The notes under the pieces are model-generated. The model did not search any database. It was not told where the DNA came from and worked only from the letters and a program-made list of their open reading frames with translations. From Seiridium cupressi (lineage: Eukaryota; Ascomycota; Sordariomycetes; Amphisphaeriales; Sporocadaceae), in the NCBI GenBank assembly GCA_036674765.1, contig JARVKI010000087.1, positions 5,792 to 69,791 on the forward strand: DNA of 64,000 nt. Reading direction: 5' to 3'. Shown one piece after another: positions 20,654-32,896 of this stretch. Position 1 is the stretch's first letter; every line of letters starts with the position of its first letter. A program made the position numbers and the translations under genes.

Positions 20654-21930
20654 TGTGAATGATTCAATTATGGCGTCCTAATAATTCCAAAACACTTCGA
20701 GGATTTACAACTGTTCATGTAACACGTTGGATGCCGACAAATCCAGGTTTATACCTTTAAAGCCAGACTAATCCTACCCATGGAAAAACGTCCTGTGCTC
20801 CGAGTCTGACTAGCTAGTTGTACACTCCCGCGGTAAAGAAGAACCCGCGGCGGCTCTACCTTAGTTCTCTTACACCCTGAATAACCTACACACTACTCCA
20901 GGTTTTCCCCAACGCGAATGTGGAGATATGACGAAGAGGCGGGGAATACGGTCAATTGGCTTGAAAGCATGCCAACTTTGTCAGAGCTCTGGTTACTCAT
21001 GAACAGAGACACATTTCATATACACGGACTTGGAAGGCGTAGTGAAGATCCGGAGGACCGTGGAACAACACACCATGCTTGAGATGAAATGATCCTTAGA
21101 GATATAGAAACGCGACTTCGAATCTATACGGCATGGCCAAAAAGCCATTTGCTTTAACCTATCCTAGTAAACTTCCGAAGGTTGTCCTGTGTTGCTAAGT
21201 CGTCCCCATTTCCGGTAAACCAGGTGGTGATATGGAGGTTGGGGTCATGCTAAACTTGGTACCAGTAGGGCCGTTGATCAGCAACTTACTCCCCTGCAGC
21301 CCTGATGCCCCAGATCGCTGGGTCGGCTTGGCGGCTCCGCAAAGATGTCACGACAGCGACCGATCAAGTCAATCGGATATGGCATCCGATAGATTGCGGG
21401 TTACTGTATCGAATAAGACGAACACTAGATATCAAATACCGTATTTGAAGAATCAATAGAAAGTGATGACCATTATAATGATTTAGAAGCTAGTAGCATG
21501 CATAACTCACTTAAGGCTGTGCGGTCCTTATTCTCCTTAATTTGATACGGATTCAAAATGAACATGCTCGTATTAGCATTACCATGACGCTGAACAAGGC
21601 GAAGCTGGCTTAAGGGAATTGCAGATGCATTCTTTTTAATACAAGATTAGGTTATGGTGAGCGGAGACGGAACAGGTATAATCGGCATTGTAGGTAAACC
21701 TTTTAATACTGCTCATGAGATAAAACTCCAATTGAAGAACAGAATCCGATTGGCATCCTGAAGCTAAGTTATGGCCAACGTCTAGTCTTCTACTTTGAAA
21801 GTACACATAAAATGCCATGATAGGCTGTCATACTCTATGGAGAGCTTAGGATTGGCAACCAAGGAATGGATAGCAGCATATGGCCTTAAGCTCTTCTCAA
21901 CTTGCCATGACCAAGGAGACTGCGAGGTTT
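20654..21930. other. Intergenic, no gene seen
   Basis: About 1.3 kb between the two MFS transporter genes, both on the minus strand. It should contain the promoter of the sugar-porter-type gene and the 3' flank of the other. No recognisable protein is encoded on either strand. Confidence 0.5.
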
Positions 21931-23803
21931 CTATACTTTTTGCCACGCCCAAAGTCCCTTCGCAAGTGACAGGCCTTCTTTCGCTTTGGACGCGATCGAT
22001 GCTCGCTCCACCCTACTATCCTGCCGCCTCATCTCCTCGTTGGGTAGAACACCATCGTCATCCCGTATCACCCGTTCGCGCTGCTCTTTGTCAAGATGCG
22101 CCATCTCTATCTCCCTGACCTTCCAAGCCCGTAACATCCAAATAAAGATGAAGGCGGCGAGGTACATGAATCCAATGAAGAGCTGTGCTGCGCGGTATTC
22201 TTTCTGCCGTGTCTCGAGAACAATCACCTCGGCGAAGGTCGCCGGTAGTACCAGGACAAGCCAACTCATGGATAAGCCGGAAGGGAGCATCTGCAACCCC
22301 ACCACTTCGGCAAGAACGGGGGCTGCTGTCGCCCAGATGACGCCGGCGCACGTACCGACGAGCAGGGCGAACACTATGCAGGTTGCGAGGTTGAAAGAGA
22401 AGATCCATAGGGTCACTGAAAGAATGCCAGTCCAGGCTGTGCACAGTCCAGCTACGTTAAGCCGGCCAAAGGCATCGCTGGAGAGGCCAATCATAGGACG
22501 TCCTAGGCCCTGGGATACTGTAACACATATAGTTTTAGTATGACTGGGTAATTGAGACCTGGAGAAGAGGGGGTTGCACGAACAGTTTAACAAAGCCCCC
22601 ACGAGTGATGCCTGCGCAGACGACAGACCAACAGCCTGGCAGTAATCTACAATACTGAAAACGAGCGCCGTGTATGGGATCATGGAGAATACCATCCACC
22701 CCTGATACAACAAGTAGGATGGGCGCCTGAACAGCTTCCAGTTCAGTGCAATGTGGATGGATCCGACTGCGTGGTTACGATCTCTGATCAGAAAACCGCA
22801 GGTGCAGTTCACGACGAAGCAGATAATAGCCAATACCCGGAAGGTCCATGCCAAACCGATGGAGGAGATCATGGCATTCGTCCCTAGAGAGTATGTGAGT
22901 CCGCCGAAGCCAGACCCTGAGGCGGCGCATGCATTAGCCAGGGACCTTTTCTTATTGAACCATTGCGATGGGACTGGGACTGAGGCCACGAAGATCATGC
23001 CCATGCTAAGGCAAACCGTTAGTTCAAGACAAAAGACGGGGAGTTAATGGTACGCACCCTATGCCGAAACATATGCCTTGGCTGAGTATCAAATGCCATA
23101 GCTCGCTCGTGAAGGAAGCTCCGATAAAGGAAACACTGCATGACTGTTAGACATTGAACTGCATTTCGTTCGATCTTTGTACAGGGTTGTGGCTCTTACG
23201 TTTCAAAAATGGTGCCCAACCAGATCGTTTTCTTTGTCCCGAAGTTCTTGGTCCCAGCTAGGATCGTCGCGACAGGAGATACAAGGAGCGCTGTCCAAAT
23301 CTTAGCCCTCATTCCTCAGCTCTGGGTATTGCGAAAATAATATGACTTACCAATACCAACCGACAATCCTCCAACAAAGGCAAAGCCCAAAGTGGTCGCC
23401 CCTTCAATGGATTGGGTTCTGAGATAATATGCTAAGAACACGGCATAAGACTTGACATTTGTTAGCGTGTGGCTTCGGACAATGTCTCACACGTAGCTGA
23501 GTGAGAGATGACGTACCGAATTCAAGCCCCAAGTGTGAAAGTTGAGCAGCGCTGTCGCAACTACAACTACCCTCAACAAGCCACCAAAGTCAACAGGTTG
23601 TTCAGATCGCAAGTACTGCGGGAGAATAAATGAGTCATCAAAAACTCGATATAAAATCAGGGGGTGACCAACCAGCCATATCCGCCCTCGAGCTCTTGAG
23701 GCTGCTGCTGCTGCCCGGGCGGCGCAGATGCAACCTGCGGCTCGTTAGCGGCGGGCGCATTGTCACTTGCGTCACGGTCAGATTTGAGCTCTGAATCACT
23801 CAT
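21931..23803 (-). CDS. MFS monocarboxylate-type transporter
   Basis: Member of the monocarboxylate porter (MCT) family, usually carrying acids such as lactate, pyruvate or related metabolites over the plasma membrane. Seven exons join in phase: 23803-23673, 23571-23517, 23450-23351, 23290-23200, 23135-23058, 23005-22584 and 22517-21931, giving 487 residues. The acidic, Gln-rich N-tail (four Gln in a row) ends in the family motif GGYGW, continued across the first intron by VVVVATALLNFHTWGLNSSY. Further landmarks are SQWFNKKRSLANACAASGSG and LGRPMIGLSSDAFGR. The C-tail is charged and cytosolic. Two donors are of the less common gttggt/gttcgt type. It closes the putative organic-acid cluster and could serve as uptake or export porter. 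Substrate unknown. Confidence 0.86.
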
Positions 23804-25229
23804 GGCGCCGGCTCTCGCAGACCTTGATTGAGCCAAGAACTTCGAGGACTCTGTTTGTATTTGAAATCCATGAGGAGGGCCTGCGACTGCACATCACGAA
23901 ATTTTGTAAAACCCGCTCGCCATCCCGGGCTAACAGTCCCCAAGTTCCCCGGAAATAACGTAATAGTAAATGTAACGAGGTTCTGTCTCCGGTTCGGCTT
24001 ACCGAGGGCCCGACACTCACGTCCGCCCACTTGTTAACATTGGTCTACCGCGGGATCTTACCAGCAGTGGTATAGTCTGAGATGTTCCCCGCGAATGCGC
24101 TCGTGGATACAGTTGGAAGAGTGTCGGTGTGTGCATCATGGGATATAAAGTCTGGGCAACTGCAAGTATGAACGGGGAAATAAAATCCGGGATTGGAGAA
24201 GGATGATAGAAAGATAAGAATCAACTGCTCTGTACAAAGTGGCTTGAGAGACAACTGTTGTCATTTGGGCATGATAACATGAAACCCAACCACTTGGTCG
24301 ATCGGAATGGCTACTCAAACATTACCATCGTTCATTTATTTGGAAGATGATATGTCGTCTGATACTTTTTGCGCGTATAATGATGATAAGAAACTGAGTA
24401 AAAAGTCCAGACTGGCAAAGTTGTGGCGTCATCATGAAACACGTTTCCGTTTGTAGGGTTTCTTTTAGTTTGTATTACTTCCCGTGTTTGTAGAGGAACA
24501 TGAGAATTCCACCTGCTCAACCAGGTCCAGAAGGCGCAGGGCCAGCGGGAATTTATAATCGTCTTTCCCTACCAACTTGGCTCATGGCAGGATCACAGGA
24601 TGCACCTCTTCATGCAGTAAACTAGGTTGCATCATCTTCGGCAGCTCCCGAGGTTCGCTGCGATGGATGCATGTACGATGAGGTTAGCGGTGGGTGCTTT
24701 TGGCGGGCAAACTATTGGATCAGGCCCACTGCAGAGCTGGACATCTGCAAGGGGTAACGGCAGCTTGAGCAGGTCGAGCGCCCCACAGGCCGGCCGGTCG
24801 CCTGGGCAACGTGGTGGTCTCAGAGCCAAACAGAAAGTTTAGTGCTCGCGACCCCTGGCGACTGGGGAAACTTTTGGCATCGCTGATTCGAACACCAACA
24901 CTCGCCAGCATTCCAGAGCGGACACCTGCTGGAAAGAAACAACCTGGCGCTTCCACATCATCATGCATGCATAACCTCTGACACACTGACTCACTTGAGA
25001 CGTGCACACAACACTCTTTTCCATGGCAACCTAGAGCTCCCAATAGCTAGTAAACAGCATCACTACTCCCAGCTTCGTATTTTCCCGTACATGATATCCG
25101 TGGCCCAGCCTCCTTCCTGTGTCTCCTGCACCTCCAATCGACCGCATGTCATAAACTTCATCTCAACAGTCAAACGCATCTCTCCATCTGAACCTGCATA
25201 ACGGCAACGCAAGAGAGCCCACACTCACG
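23804..25229. other. Intergenic between divergent genes, no gene seen
   Basis: About 1.4 kb between the start codons of the MCT-type porter (minus) and the LIM protein (plus), so both promoters lie here. The part before 25229 has short C/T tracts typical of fungal leaders. No open frame gives a recognisable product. Confidence 0.5.
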
Positions 25230-27946
25230 ATGCTAGGCAGCCTGCGAGGCAAGTCCAAGGAGAGGGCGTCGACCCCCAAGGTCACGCCATCAGAACCCTC
25301 CTACATGGACAGCAAACAATTCGGTAGGTACTGCTCGTATCCAGCGTGAACAATGGGCCAGCGTTGACATGGACAGCTACGTACCTCGCGGGTCTTCGCG
25401 AAACCCGTGTCAATCGTCCTGGAGGTGCTCGGCCGCCGCCCTCGTCAGCATCTACCACGCGTCGCGACTCAGATCACATAGCCCCGGGTCGTCCGTCGAT
25501 TGGTGGCGCATCATTAAATACCGAAGCTTCATCAGCAGCCCCTAGTCACATGCGCGCACATTCCGACTTCGCCAGACCGCAGAGCATTCGACCTAGTCTT
25601 GTCGGAAGCGTGGCCTCGCGTTACTCTACCATGTCCGGCAGAGACTACTATCCAGAAAAGTCCAGTCCCACGAAACCGTTGAGGCCGGATGAGGTCGTGC
25701 CTACAGCAACATATATGGAACGAGGAAGTCGATGGATGGAAAAGGAGGAAGCCGTGTCGCTGCGCACAGCTTTGGAGGACATGGACATCAAGGACGAGCA
25801 AAAGAAAGCCCACGAGTCCAGCGACAACGACGATGGCGAAACCCGTTTGTACAACGCCGCCCTCGATGAAGCCGCCGAGCTGGTCTGGCAACATCAACAC
25901 GGTATCAAGCCCCCCGAGGCAGGAACGCCATATCGCTACAAATCCCATCTACGCGAAAACAGCTACGCACATGCTCGTACCGCCAGCACTGGAAAATTCG
26001 GTAGCGACATCGTGCCAACCGGACTGGCCAGAGATGGGACCCGCTCCGTTTCTGGAAGCTCATCTGGTAGCGACGGGAGGGCATCGCTGGAGAGTCCGCG
26101 TATGAGCATGGACGGGCAGCGAAAAACATCACTGGATTCCGGACCTTCAAAGCCGTATGGCAGTCTGGCCAAGCAACCGTCTACAGGGGCCCGGCGGCGC
26201 AGCAGTATGAAGCGTAATATCAGCGGAGGAATTGAAAAGCCCTTCTCTGGTGATCAAATCTGGGAAGAGCCCGAGGTGGATGTCCCCAAAGAAAGCACCT
26301 CGAAGCTCGTTGCCAAGCCGGCGGAAGAGATAACACAACCTCTCAGACTCAGACTCCGCAATCCCTTAAACAAGGTCCAGTTCGCGCCTGAGTCAGCTCC
26401 ATCCGAGGAGGACAAGGCTTCTCCAGTCACGTCACCTGTCAAGCCTCTCCAAAGAGTTGAAATTCACAGAAACCCACCAACACAGTCAAGAAATCCCAAC
26501 TACACAGCAAATTCGCCCAAGCCTGCAGGGCCTCGTGCCAATGAAAGCATCCCGAATAAGAATGGGGTTGAAATACGCGGTGACGATATTCGTCAGGCCA
26601 CAAGCTTCAAGCTTGGAGACCGCAGCAGGAAACTACCCACGCCCTCGGCTGTCAGTGACAGGCCAGGACGCCCAATCGTAAGCTTCGATGCCAATTGGAA
26701 GCCCCCAGAGGAGGCGGCTGCTGATAAAAAGCCAGAGCCCAAAAAGGAGCCCAGCCGCTTCTCTGTCGGGGTCCGACAAGACCAACAAGAGAGAGCGGAC
26801 AGCAAGCACCAGCCCCAGTCGAACACACAAACCCCAACGCACCCGCCTATCCCTACTATCTCATTTACGCCGGATATTCAGACCCTGGCAGAGGCGTCCC
26901 GCCCGGCATCCAGCACACCGTCCATCCCAAGTATTTCGGTAGATGCACCAAGTGAAAACCGAACCACACCCAGTGTCCCAACAATAGCCGTCACACGGGA
27001 TGACAGCCCAACCTTGCCGTCAATCACGATATCAGACGATGATGACAGTACGCCATCTATCCCTATCATCGTCACACCGGATGATGATTCTGGCAGCAAG
27101 ATTTCCCCAAGCATTCCGACAATCGTGGTACCTGGTGATGGCGATAACACAAGCACCAGCAACGGCGTAAAGCCTCCAGCGCGACCTCTGCCGACCCCGA
27201 CAAGGCGGAATCCTTTCATGCGTAACAACCGAGGCTCACAGGGTCATTGGTCAGCTGCTCCAGGCTCTACGTCGTCCCGGGCAACCGCCATCTGCCACGA
27301 GTGCTCCTCCCCTATTGAGGGACGCTTTGTCTCGCTCCGGGGTGGCACTGAGCGCTTCCACCCTCAATGTTTCGCTTGCTACACCTGCGGGACCTCTCTC
27401 GAGGCTTTGGAGATATCTCCCGAGCCAGACTCATTCCGGTCGGCGCGTCTTGACCGTATTGCACGTCGTGCTGCTGGTGAAATACTACCTGAGGAGCCTG
27501 GCCAGACTATGGCAGAGGATGGTGATGCTCGCCTGCGCTTTTTCTGCCACCTGGACTGGCACGAGCTCTTCGCCCCGCGCTGCAAAACCTGCACTACTCC
27601 CATTCTCGGAGAACATATCGTTGCTCTCGGCCACCACTTCCACTACGGACATTTCTTCTGTGCCGAGTGTGGCGATCCGTTTGAGCGAGGCATGACACAT
27701 ATCGAGAAGGATGGTTATGCATGGTGTGTCAAATGCCAAACCAAGAGAACGGAGAGGCGTGCGCCGAAATGCAAGAGGTGCAAGCTACCTGTTATTGGGC
27801 AGTATGTACAGGCTCTTGGCGGCGAGTGGCATGATGAGTGTTTTCGCTGCGGTACTTGCGGTGGTGGATTCGACGACGGGCAGATCTTCCCTGTGACGGA
27901 TGGCATCAGGTGTACAGACTGCCGGATGAGGGAACTGAAGGCTTAG
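25230..27946 (+). CDS. LIM-domain protein, paxillin-like
   Basis: Probably a scaffold at sites of polarised growth or septation, as for fungal paxillin-like LIM proteins (yeast Pxl1 type). Exon 1 is 25230-25323 and exon 2 is 25377-27946, joined at gtaggt/ACAG, giving 887 residues. The N-terminal two thirds are Ser/Pro/Arg-rich and disordered; near residues 520-620 a loosely repeated motif of the form TPSIPSISV, TPSVPTIAV, PTLPSITI, TPSIPIIV, SPSIPTIVV occurs at least five times and may bind partners. From residue 670 come three LIM zinc fingers: CHECSSPIEGRF...HPQCFACYTC, CKTCTTPILGEH...GHFFCAEC, and CKRCKLPVIGQY...HDECFRCGTC. LIM1 is split by about 40 extra residues between its two zinc modules. 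The C-terminus ends right after LIM3. Confidence 0.87.
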
Positions 27947-29712
27947 GAAGATCTGGATTTGATCGAGGATGAACGCGAGGAAAAGAAACACAGAAGAATA
28001 GGGAGGAAGATATGGCTGAGGCTTTGTTTGAGTGTCGATTGACCGGTGGTTGTGATGTCGGAACCCAGATTTAGGAGACAGCTTGAACGGCGTTTCTGCA
28101 TTTGCATATTGCTTCTGAGAGGATGGCTGCATTGAACCGGGGCGTAGTCTGCGTTCCATCCTGGCATTGGAGGCAGCTTGTCCATATTGTCAGGGTGGAT
28201 ATAAGGGAATGGGGGTGGGCATTAAGGGTTTTCGGTCTTGCTGGCGTTTCTGATTTCTGATCTCGTGCGACAAATAGCGGTCGACTTTAATACAACTTGA
28301 TCTGAGTTCTGCTTTTCAACATTCTGTCTACACTGACAGATTCTTGATCTTGTCCTGTCAAGTGACCAAGCTCTTGCCTAGAAGTAAGCCGACCAATTTG
28401 CAGACACGCCATGCAGAGTAATTGTTCTAGGACGCAAGTAATACAATTCCAGTTGAAAATGTGTCAGCTTACCTCCAGTCCTAAATATCAACATCCACAA
28501 TAAGCATCATGGTACTACGTCTGGATGTGCCGGAGAAAGCAATAACCTCCATTGGACAATGTGGACTTGGATACGACCGAGCTGGCAAGGGAGTGGGTAG
28601 ACTGATGTACGGGCATCTTTTAGTCTTTGCCATATAGGACCATAAATGAAGGTATAAATACCGACTTATCTGGCTCCCGGAGGAGATGGACACTGGCTTG
28701 AGATTTCTAAGCACATGTACGTTCAAATACATGCCAATGCCATGTGCGTCTGAAGTCACCTACACTTTTAAGCTCATCCGCCACTCCCATTGACAAAGCC
28801 AGCCGTCTCCCAAGTCCTCCAATCGTTCGAGATAGCAAAACGTACCTGACGCTCCGCCCAGCCGCTCGGGCGCCCCGAACGGGATTACAAGAAGACATAG
28901 CGTACAGAGTATTTGCAGTAAATCCAAGAATCTATTTGATTTCTCTAACAGTTCCCATGGGGAAACGGGGTTGGCTAGATGTGGGTCGCACCGGACAAAG
29001 CCTTTCTTTGTCTATTGGCGAGATGGTTGTCAGATCTTTTGTATGTTACCTTGGAAACATAGTGATGGGCTAACTTTGGAGTATGGGGTAGTCGGGTACC
29101 AATATCCAGATGCACCTACGCTCTGCGCTTTTCAAGGGATGTGCTTGTCCGAGTACGAGTAGGCAGATGGACTGTCGTCTATAGTAGTCCATTTCGTAGA
29201 GCATCAGACTCTGAAGATTCGAGTCATGTCTTGGGCAGGGGTTCGCAGCAATTGCGTGCATAAATTTTGCTATCAGGGCTAACTCAGGCTGAAGGCCACA
29301 GGAAACGTGGCAAAATCAAGCAAATTGGTCCAACATATGGCATGATAATACATTAATTCAATCATGGAGCGGACGAATAAGTCATGTCATATCGTAACTG
29401 ATGACTTTGGTCAACAGTCGTATCATCATCATTTACGTCTCATGTTCTCTGTAAAGCTGCGAGAAATGCCAGTTTTTTCCATGAACGAAACAATCCTGGA
29501 TGCCAACGTCCAAACAACCGTCGGACACGATTTCCTGTGACCATGCCCTCGAAAAGAACTCCTTTCCCAAATCAAATCTAGCTTGGCACACCGTCGTTTG
29601 ACCAATCTAGCCTCCACGCAGCTTGTCTTGTGTCTTCGTTGGGTCCCGTTGAGTCCAGGGAGTCCTCGACCAGCTTCACATGTCCCTTGTAGGTTGTGAT
29701 CGTTTGGTGTGT
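27947..29712. other. Intergenic between convergent genes
   Basis: About 1.8 kb between the LIM-gene stop (plus) and the SUMO stop (minus), so it holds two 3' flanks. The only structure noted is a tRNA-Lys-like relic near 29185. Short open frames are not supported. Confidence 0.45.
29185..29225 (+). pseudogene. tRNA-Lys-like relic
   Basis: The stretch resembles the middle of a eukaryotic tRNA-Lys(CUU): a D-arm-like part (tagtccatttcgtagagc), then the anticodon stem tcaga/tctga, then a T-loop-like ttcgagtc. The anticodon loop is gone: the two halves of the anticodon stem are separated by a single C, so the loop and anticodon are missing. The variable region and 5' half of the T arm are also shortened. 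No matching acceptor stem is seen. Similarity was judged by eye from memory of tRNA-Lys, so this is tentative. Confidence 0.35.
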
Positions 29713-30215
29713 TCAGGCTTGGCGGCCACCGACTTGCTCCTGGTGAACCTCAAGAGAATCGCCATCTGCCATCTCGAGCTAGATGGGGCAAGATTACAGT
29801 TAGTCATGTGCAATTGGTTAATAAACGTGCTAGCTATGACAAAGCTTCAGATACCACATCGCCGAGCAGTCCTACCTGGAACAGCCCCGTGTCTCTTGGT
29901 CGGGAGCATTGCCCGACGCTGCGAATCCAGAGAGCTGTGATGACAAACGATGGGGGAAAGAAAGGTGAAACTCACGGTATCAGGAGTATCAGTAGGCTGG
30001 ACGCGCTGACCCTCGAACAAAAATCGGACCGAGGTAAGACTCTTGCCCTGGCGCTCACAGAAGGCATTCATGAGTTTCTCGAGCTTGGTGCTTCGCTTGA
30101 TTTTGAAGAAGACTTCATTGTTGTTGTCTGTGACCTTGATGTTCAAGTGCTCTGCGCCGGCGGGGGCCTCAGAGCGTTCGCCAGCGGGGCTGCCGCTTTC
30201 ATGCTCGCCTGACAT
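29713..30215 (-). CDS. SMT3: SUMO (Smt3), ubiquitin-like modifier
   Basis: Small ubiquitin-like modifier that is conjugated to lysines of many nuclear proteins after processing by Ulp-type proteases. Exon 1 (30215-29976) and exon 2 (29778-29713) join in phase 0 over a 197-bp intron (gtgagt donor) and give 101 residues. The N-tail is Ser/Glu-rich and flexible. The ubiquitin fold starts at HLNIKVTDNNNEVFFKIKRS and includes LMNAFCERQGKSLTSVRFLF and EGQRVQPTDTPD. Exon 2 encodes LEMADGDSLEVHQEQVGG and a three-residue tail (RQA) that must be removed to expose the Gly-Gly end. A strong call; no other SUMO-like frame is nearby. Confidence 0.96.
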
Positions 30216-32896
30216 CGTGTGCGGGTTGTTGGATAAGCCGCGGGTAGCTGTTGGGCCGGTGTTAGAGTCAGCCACAATAAAGATTGTGTACGCGAGCGTT
30301 GAAGCATGAGGGCCAAGATAGAACGGAGGAAGGTGTAGGTTGGCGACCCAAGCCGCGATGCGGTTTTGCTTGAGACAGAAGCGCTCCCCGCGTCCCCAGA
30401 AAGTAGCATCATGGGCTGCATAGGCAGTGATGTAGGCGTGGAGGCGGCAACCGGGACCATGGATCCTGCACGGGGCGATGGCATGGTTGGCCTGGCTTTG
30501 CATGTTGTCGTGCTCCTCTGGGGAATTCGGGTGTTGCGCATGCGCTCTTGTGGGCTTGTTCTGCGGACATGATGGGAGGAACTCACCAGGATGGATGATA
30601 CGGAATCTGGAAGCTCACGGATTGCGTAGAATTTGTCGCGGCTCGGAATGCGGCTGGAGTGTGGTGTTTGGCACTGAGGCTGGTTAGAAATTGGGAATGA
30701 GGTTGTCGTCAACAAAGTGGCAGTAGGGAAAAGAGGGCTGGTGTGCGATTAGATGCGCGAAGCGGAAGGCGCGCGTATGCTAAGGCAAGATGGAGGGGTC
30801 GGCCGCCACCAGTCTGCCCCTCAGAGCCCCCAAGAACCAACTGCGAGTGCGGCCCAGCACCTTGTCAGCACCACAACGTGTGCGGCTCCGGGGCTGAACC
30901 GCCCGCCTTCAGTGCTTTGGTGCCATCTTTGAGGTATGCCATCAGAGATTAATCTGAGCGCAACACTTCGACTCACCTGTTTTCGTGCTTCACCAGAGTA
31001 GGTAGCTAAATGATGATAAGAAATCGCAGGAAGAGGTTCTTGGAAGTCGTTGCTGAGATGTTCAGCGTGGGGTTGAAGGCATGGAAATTTGAGGTTGTTG
31101 ACAAGGCATCACAATAGCGCAAGCAGTCAGTGCTCCCGGCGACTTTTACTGCCTTTGCGCACGGACCCATTTCGCCCTCCAAAGAATTCACCCAGACTTC
31201 ACCGGTCGACAGGCATCGTCCAACAAACCATGCCCAAGGACAATTCTATCGTTCCAGAGTGCGCACATAGACGGTAATAACATCCGGCTCTTGTCGTCCA
31301 TACAATGTAGAGATCACAGTATCATATAACCAACTATTTTCTTACATATTTTCCGGTACCTGCGATGAGTGCATCATGTCCATCATACAAGGCTACTAAT
31401 TGTCCTATTTAGTAGACCCTTGTAAGAAGCCTTGTGCTTGTCGCGATTACATCATATGAGACCCAGTTTTGCCAGTTACTGTAACTACCTTAACCTCTCT
31501 TGGTGCACAGCTGTATGTTCCTGCGGCTACCAACACCGTACACATCCAGATAGTCTCAGGCCTCGTCGTGTGGGCTTGGCGTCTTTCCTTACAATCCAGT
31601 CAACTTGGTTCTCACGACCCTTGTATTCAAGCCGCATTCTAGGACTCCAGCAAGGGATACTACTGGCACAATGGTGGCGTCTTCCTTGTCCTAGGTCGAA
31701 AGATACGTTGTTGACAGGTCAAATAGTCACTGGAGGATGATCTGAAATCGAAGCCGCCGTGCCACCCACGAGCAGTGAGTCGTGCCCTCTCCCAGATCTA
31801 GACCAATTTTACAATGCTGACCCAGTAGTCACTCTAGTGTGCAATTCAGGGTATGTGTCTGTCATGACTGAGCGACCCCCAAGCTAAGACAGGAGTAGAT
31901 TGTTTGACAAAGAACAATTACAAAGAATCAAAGTGTCAAGGCTTAATTGATGCCCTCTACGATTGTTGCGACGCGTTCTACCTGAAAAATGGTGATGGTG
32001 CCACAAGTGCTAGCTGTCCCAAAGCCGATCTGCTGCGGCTCAAAATGAATCAGAGGCGCGAAGATGGCAACAAATAATGGGAAGGAGGCGGAGGCATCTG
32101 CACGCGCATGAAGGGCAGCCAAGCCGCGTTGTGGCCCTTTGTACATAGAGCAAAACCTGCACATAGACCTGGGGCAAATTGGGAAATATGTCACTCATCC
32201 GTATGTATGTCCACCTGAACAAAGACACAGGCAACGTTTATGGAGAGCGACTGGGGATCCTTCTAGGCGATCATTGAGCACGCTGAGAGACCCGTAGGCC
32301 TGGATAAGCATTGAAAGAATATCGCTTAACCCGAGACTCTAATATGAATGCCGATGACATTTATGTGGAAGAAGGGAAGAAAATCCAAAGAGCCGCGAAA
32401 TTTTTCCCAGTTCTTATGGGCGGGACGCTGCTCCACACTAAAATCCACCTGCGGCTCGCTTAGCGCGGCTACGGTGCCCTGTCAGAGCTTGTTGATCCCC
32501 TGGCGAACGGCGCTGCGGTGGGGAACGCCAGTAAACGCGCTGCCGCCAATCCATTCGCGTTCAGCCGGCCACTTTTTGAGCTGCTGGGAGCTTGATCGCA
32601 TACCTCACAATAGCTTCACGTCCTGCCCACAGACGCCCTCAGGACGACAGCCACCTGCCCGAGAACGCATTGCGGCGTAAACAACCACGAACCAGACCTC
32701 AAATCATCAGGAAATCGCGCATGGGAAACCGCAGAAGGTGCTACGGTTAGGACCTGCGTAATCGCCCTGGTCACATCAGGAACCGCACGAAGCTTTCAAG
32801 CTTTCTGCATGTTGAACAGGAACGATTCTTGACAGAGCTTCAACCCGATACATTTTTACCAAAGGAATCCTTGTCGGTTGGTATCCTTCCGCTACC
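30216..32896. other. Intergenic between divergent genes, no gene seen
   Basis: About 2.7 kb between SUMO (minus) and the Nup84 gene (plus), so both promoters lie here. The first 500 bases upstream of SUMO contain overlapping open frames on both strands, probably leader sequence. Nothing recognisable is encoded between 31 and 32.9 kb. Confidence 0.45.

Noticed and set aside
24870..24960. tRNA-like B box (gattcgaac)
   Set aside because: No D arm, anticodon stem or acceptor stem can be drawn around it.
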